Shown: piece after piece, positions 60,737 through 64,000 of the stretch | Layout: the number at the start of each line of letters is the position of its first letter | How positions within the stretch are numbered: the stretch's first letter is position 1 | NCBI GenBank assembly: GCA_034509755.1 | Contig: CM067549.1 | Span: 30,710,001-30,774,000, forward strand | Direction of reading: 5' to 3' | DNA: 64,000 bases | Origin: Anisodus tanguticus | Lineage: Eukaryota > Streptophyta > Magnoliopsida > Solanales > Solanaceae | Program-made: the position numbers and the translations under genes | The notes under the pieces: generated by a model | Told to the model about the DNA's origin: nothing | The model's input: the letters and a program-made list of their open reading frames with translations, nothing else | The model's database searches: none

Positions 60737-61276
60737 GTTATTCATCTCTTATGCATATGACTTTCATCTCATACTACAATCATTACTTGTTTTATTTACC
60801 GCATTGCATTCATCCATTCATGCTACCACTTTTACTGAGATAGATCTTGATATGATATGTTGTTTGGCCCGATGATCCCAAAGAAGAAAGGTAAATAAGC
60901 TGATATTAATACCGTGGTATATAGACTCGCGGAGTCCCCCATGGATCATAGCTATGTGGCGACGTTCAGTAGCATGTGTATACCAAATTTGAAAATGATC
61001 AGTTGCATTGCATCGCATAACATTGCATTCATCTCATTCTTATTGTTATGTGGCTACATGACTTACTTGTAATTAAATTGATGAAAAGACTTGACCTTTG
61101 TGCTCGTATTCAAGAAAAGGTTAAGTAGTTGCACATTAATATGATAAAGAAGTAAGCTTAAGGTGATTTAGAGTCGAATGGACTTAGGATGAACCTATGA
61201 GGAATGGTCTAAGCTTGAACTATATTGAATTCAACGTGATTAAATTGATGCAACTGATCTTATTGATATGTGAGTT
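60737..61276 (+). repeat. LTR internal duplication, copy 2
   Basis: Second copy; carries about 43 extra bases near 60777-60820. The 160 bp between the copies (60577-60736) include the block also found at 24400-24450. Confidence 0.9.
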
Positions 61277-61305
61277 GATGCATCTTTTATTTGGATGCAG
61301 ACGTC

Positions 61306-62146
61306 GTCTATTATTCCAGTTCTAACTCCCGGTATGGGCACCAAATTATTTTCCCTTAATTAAGGTATTTTCCCCTTCCCTATTAATGTTATTTCTATAA
61401 ATTAGCAATTATTATGTACCTAATGCAATTTTATTATGAACACAATTAATTGACCAATATAATTCATTGAGGACTTGAAAAGGCAGAAATACGACGTGAT
61501 ACTCTTGGTACTTTAATTCCTAAATATGTGTTGGCCTTATGAAAGTGCTGTGCAATTGCTTTTGAAGCTATAGCCTATACAAAAATTTTGGCTCAGACCT
61601 GTGATAAATATGATTTACTATGATTGAGTTAAAAGAAAGATTAGACTTTGCTAATTTAGGGTATGTGGAGCAATGAGAAGGCAATGTCAGCTTTCAAGTG
61701 CGTTCTATTTCCTCTTTTCTTTCGTCATAATCTTATATCGAGTTTCTAATCTTTATTTGATTTGATTATAGGCTACGATCGAGAAGAGATAGAGAAGGCA
61801 AATGAATTGATAATAAGAAGTTATAAGCAATCTTCTCTCTTTATTATTTCTTTCCCTTTTAATTTGTAGTATGTTGATAAGAAGACTAGTTATACTCATT
61901 GGTCGTAAATTTTTACCAAGCAAGGAACATAGGAGATATTCAATTGTACTCTTACATTCTAATACGTATATTTTCCCAAACCTTTCGTAATTGGGAGCGA
62001 AAACATTTGATAAAATTGAATTCTGGACCTAAGTGAGGCAACTAGAATCACAATTCAAAAGAATAATGTCTTCTAACCATTTTGCAGGTGTACATAATTA
62101 GATATGTTGAGTCAAGAAAGTGGAGAGAGTAAACCAGAGATTTTAG
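61306..62146. other. No gene recognised
   Basis: AT-rich with no open frame of note and no repeat seen. Bases 62142-62146 (tttag) would be the left target duplication of copia element 3; its partner lies outside the window. Confidence 0.4.
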
Positions 62147-62513
62147 TGAAAGAAATAATTTCCTTGATTATTTTCATTAATTGAAAAGGTATATATACAA
62201 GTTACATATTACCATAATAGGAGAATCCTATTCCTATTCTACTCCTAAAACCTTATTCTACCATAATTCTAACTATACAATTATGGTAAGTGTACAAGAC
62301 TAATTAAGGTAACCTTTACACTACAATATATCACAAATATATATACAAAATATACAACCCTTCTATACTGCCCGTGATGGGCCTCTGCCGAGATGGGCTA
62401 CTGGCCAGCCCACTGCCACTTCTACCTGTGATGGGCTGAAGGCTACTGCTGTACCCGTGGTATACACTATGTATATCAAGTGTATATCACGGGTATATAC
62501 ACCTTGTTTAACA
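62147..62513 (-). repeat. 3' LTR of copia element 3
   Basis: 367 bp, minus-strand TGTTAAACAAGG ... CTTTCA. Longer than the LTRs of element 2, with extra GTATATAC and GGGCC/GGCC segments at 62370-62505. A polypurine tract, TGCGGGGGTG on the minus strand, lies at 62514-62523. Confidence 0.85.
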
Positions 62514-64000
62514 CACCCCCGCAGTCATAGCGGGCGGTCTTCGAACGTTGAGACTGTCCCTAAAATCTTCAAAAAGGACCGCGAGTAGACCCTTTGTAAA
62601 GATGTCTGCAATTTGATATTGGGACGGGACATGGCATACGCGAACGTGACCCCGAGCAACCTTTTCACAGACAAAGTGAATGTCCATTTCAATATGCTTA
62701 GTGCGTTGGTGCTGAACCGGGTTACCTGAAAGGTAGATGGCACTAATATTATCGCAATATTCTAAGGTTGCCTTCTGAATGGGACAATGAAGCTCCAAAA
62801 GCAAATTACGTAACCAACATGATTCTGAGACCACATTAGCTACCCCCCGATATTCGGCCTCGACACTTGAGCAGGATAGAGTTGCATGACGCTTCGCAGA
62901 CCAGGAGACCAAGTTGTTGCCAAGGAACATACAATAGCCAGACGTCGACCGTCTGGAGTCAGGACAACCACCCCAATCAGCATCTGTGTATGAGATAAGT
63001 GTGGATGGTGAGGAAGGATATAAATGCAAACCATAGTCCAGTGTTCCCTGAATATACCTAATGATGCATTTGATTGCATTCATGTGCTCAATTCGGGGAT
63101 CATGCATGAATAAACACACGTGCTGGACGGCATACGTAATATCCGGTCTTGTAAAAGTAAGATAATGAAGGGCCCCTACAAGACTGCGATAGCGGGTCGG
63201 ATCCTCGTATGGTGCGCCGGCCACGGAACTAAGCTTGGGCTTTGTATCAACTGGAGTGGAAGTGGACTTACATGATAACATCCTAGCCCTCTCGATGATC
63301 TCAGCTGCATACTTTCTTTGAGACAAAAACAAACCATCTGAATGACGCTTGACGGCAATCCCCAAAAAGTAACTCAAGGGCCCTAAGTCTTTCATAGAAA
63401 ACTCAGAGCTGAGCATGGTCATGATAGACTGGCGTAAGGCATCGGAAGAGGCAGTCAAAATGATATCATCCACATACAACAGAATGTAGGCGAAGGACGA
63501 ACCACAACGGTAGATGAACAAGGAATTATCTGACCTGCTGTGAGTGAAACCAATAGTCGAAACATAGTCAGCAAACCTTGTATACCAGGCCCATGGAGAC
63601 TGCTTAAGCCCATATAAGGACTTATTCAACAAACAGACATGATGAGGACGGTTGGGATCCCTGAATCCCAACGGCTGATGCATATAGACTGTTTCCTTGA
63701 GATCACCATGTAGGAAAGCATTCTTGACATCCAACTGATGAATAGGTCATGCCTTTGAAAGAGCCAAGCTAAGAACAGTGCGAATGGTAGCTGGTTCGAC
63801 CACCGGACTGAACGTCTCCCCACAATCTATACCAACCTGTTGAGTCTTACCATCACCCACAAGTCGCGCCTTATGTCGAGCAAATGACCCATCTTAAATT
63901 CTCCTTATGAACAAAAATTCACATAGACCTGATAACATTAATACCATATGGACGGGGCACCAACTCCCACGTCTTATTATCAATAAGAGCATTATATTCA
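62508..64000 (-). pseudogene. RT-RNase H of copia element 3
   Basis: Copies element RNA to DNA and removes the RNA strand. The frame from 63734 (MDVKNAFLHGDL) has the RT catalytic YVDD at residues 87-90, TRPDITYAVQ near 195-204, and RNase H acidic residues in SYTDADWGG (248-256), SSVEAEYRG (289-297) and CDN (327-329), then KHIEMDIHFV. The real RT starts upstream: homologous sequence continues to the window edge (GETFSPVV, HKARLVGDG), but TGG-to-TGA stops occur at 63748-63750 and 63919-63921 and a one-base insertion near 63895. The chain is nearly intact but not functional as read. Confidence 0.88.

Larger units (their letters stand above)
58388..61305 (+). repeat. LTR of the TGTAACGAC gypsy family, solo or truncated
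   Basis: Starts TGTAACGACTCGTTTGG. Shares order and blocks with 20268-21760 and 23813-24475. Contains three CCGC-xxx-TGCGG palindromes and a 0.5-kb tandem duplication. It ends near GATGCAG (about 61305), the point where the 23813 copy also ends. No internal coding region follows, so it may be a solo LTR or the remnant of a deleted element. Open frames within it are shadows. Confidence 0.72.
62147..64000 (-). mobile_element. Copia element 3, 3' half (continues past the window)
   Basis: 3' LTR, polypurine tract and RT-RNase H of a minus-strand copia of the same group as elements 1 and 2. It is the least decayed of the three: one frame of 408 codons is unbroken. The 5' half lies beyond 64000. 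Confidence 0.9.

Noticed and set aside
60117..61018. Duplicated minus-strand frame (60117-60317 and 60818-61018)
   Set aside because: Conserved only because the LTR segment was duplicated; no domain and no start context.

Overview
The window is plant nuclear DNA from a repeat-dense, gene-poor, probably pericentromeric region. I found no intact host gene, tRNA, rRNA, operon or CRISPR array. Most of the sequence belongs to nested, decayed LTR retrotransposons, plus one LINE. The families point to Solanaceae. Tekay-like Ty3/gypsy elements have LTRs starting TGTTACACC, a second gypsy LTR family starts TGTAACGAC, and a Tat/Ogre-like fragment carries a tandem-repeat 3' UTR. An RTE-type LINE has a 3' tail that resembles, from memory, the tail of Solanaceae TS SINEs. 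Family names come from my reading of motifs; no search was run.

Layout. 1-4231: a gypsy element with a large internal deletion (5' LTR end, primer-binding site, PR-RT-RNase H remnants, 3' LTR), apparently nested in a plus-strand Tekay element whose integrase/chromodomain tail (4233-5113) and 3' LTR (5114-7367) follow. 7368-8284: AT-rich DNA with short direct repeats. 8285-9336 plus 19313-20267: a diverged LTR split by a full-length minus-strand Tekay element (9337-19307, target duplication ccaaa). 20268-24475: a non-coding pair of TGTAACGAC-type LTRs. 24480-33376: a 5'-truncated Tat/Ogre-like element with RNase H-integrase, an array of about eighteen 47-bp repeats, and a long LTR-like region holding a 1.4-kb duplication and followed by a primer-binding-site-like sequence. 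33780-34925: minus-strand LTR related to the one at 2313-4231. 34926-37945: 3'-truncated minus-strand copia element. 38739-43694: full-length minus-strand copia of the same group (target duplication cctac). 44216-46070: 5'-truncated RTE LINE. 46071-48782: mostly featureless, with a possible MITE and a possible orphan exon. 48783-57771: a compound copia locus with three LTRs and two internal regions inside one target duplication (agatg). 58388-61305: a TGTAACGAC-type LTR with an internal duplication. 62147-64000: the 3' half of a third minus-strand copia, the best-preserved coding sequence here (408 codons of RT-RNase H).

How it fits together. Nothing here acts as a cellular pathway. The sequence records repeated insertion, LTR-LTR recombination, deletion and point decay. 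Many in-frame stops are TGG to TAG/TGA or CAA/CAG to TAA/TAG, as expected from C-to-T decay of methylated, silenced DNA. The strongest structural finding is the compound three-LTR copia, whose two internal copies share four stop codons and lie within a single target duplication.
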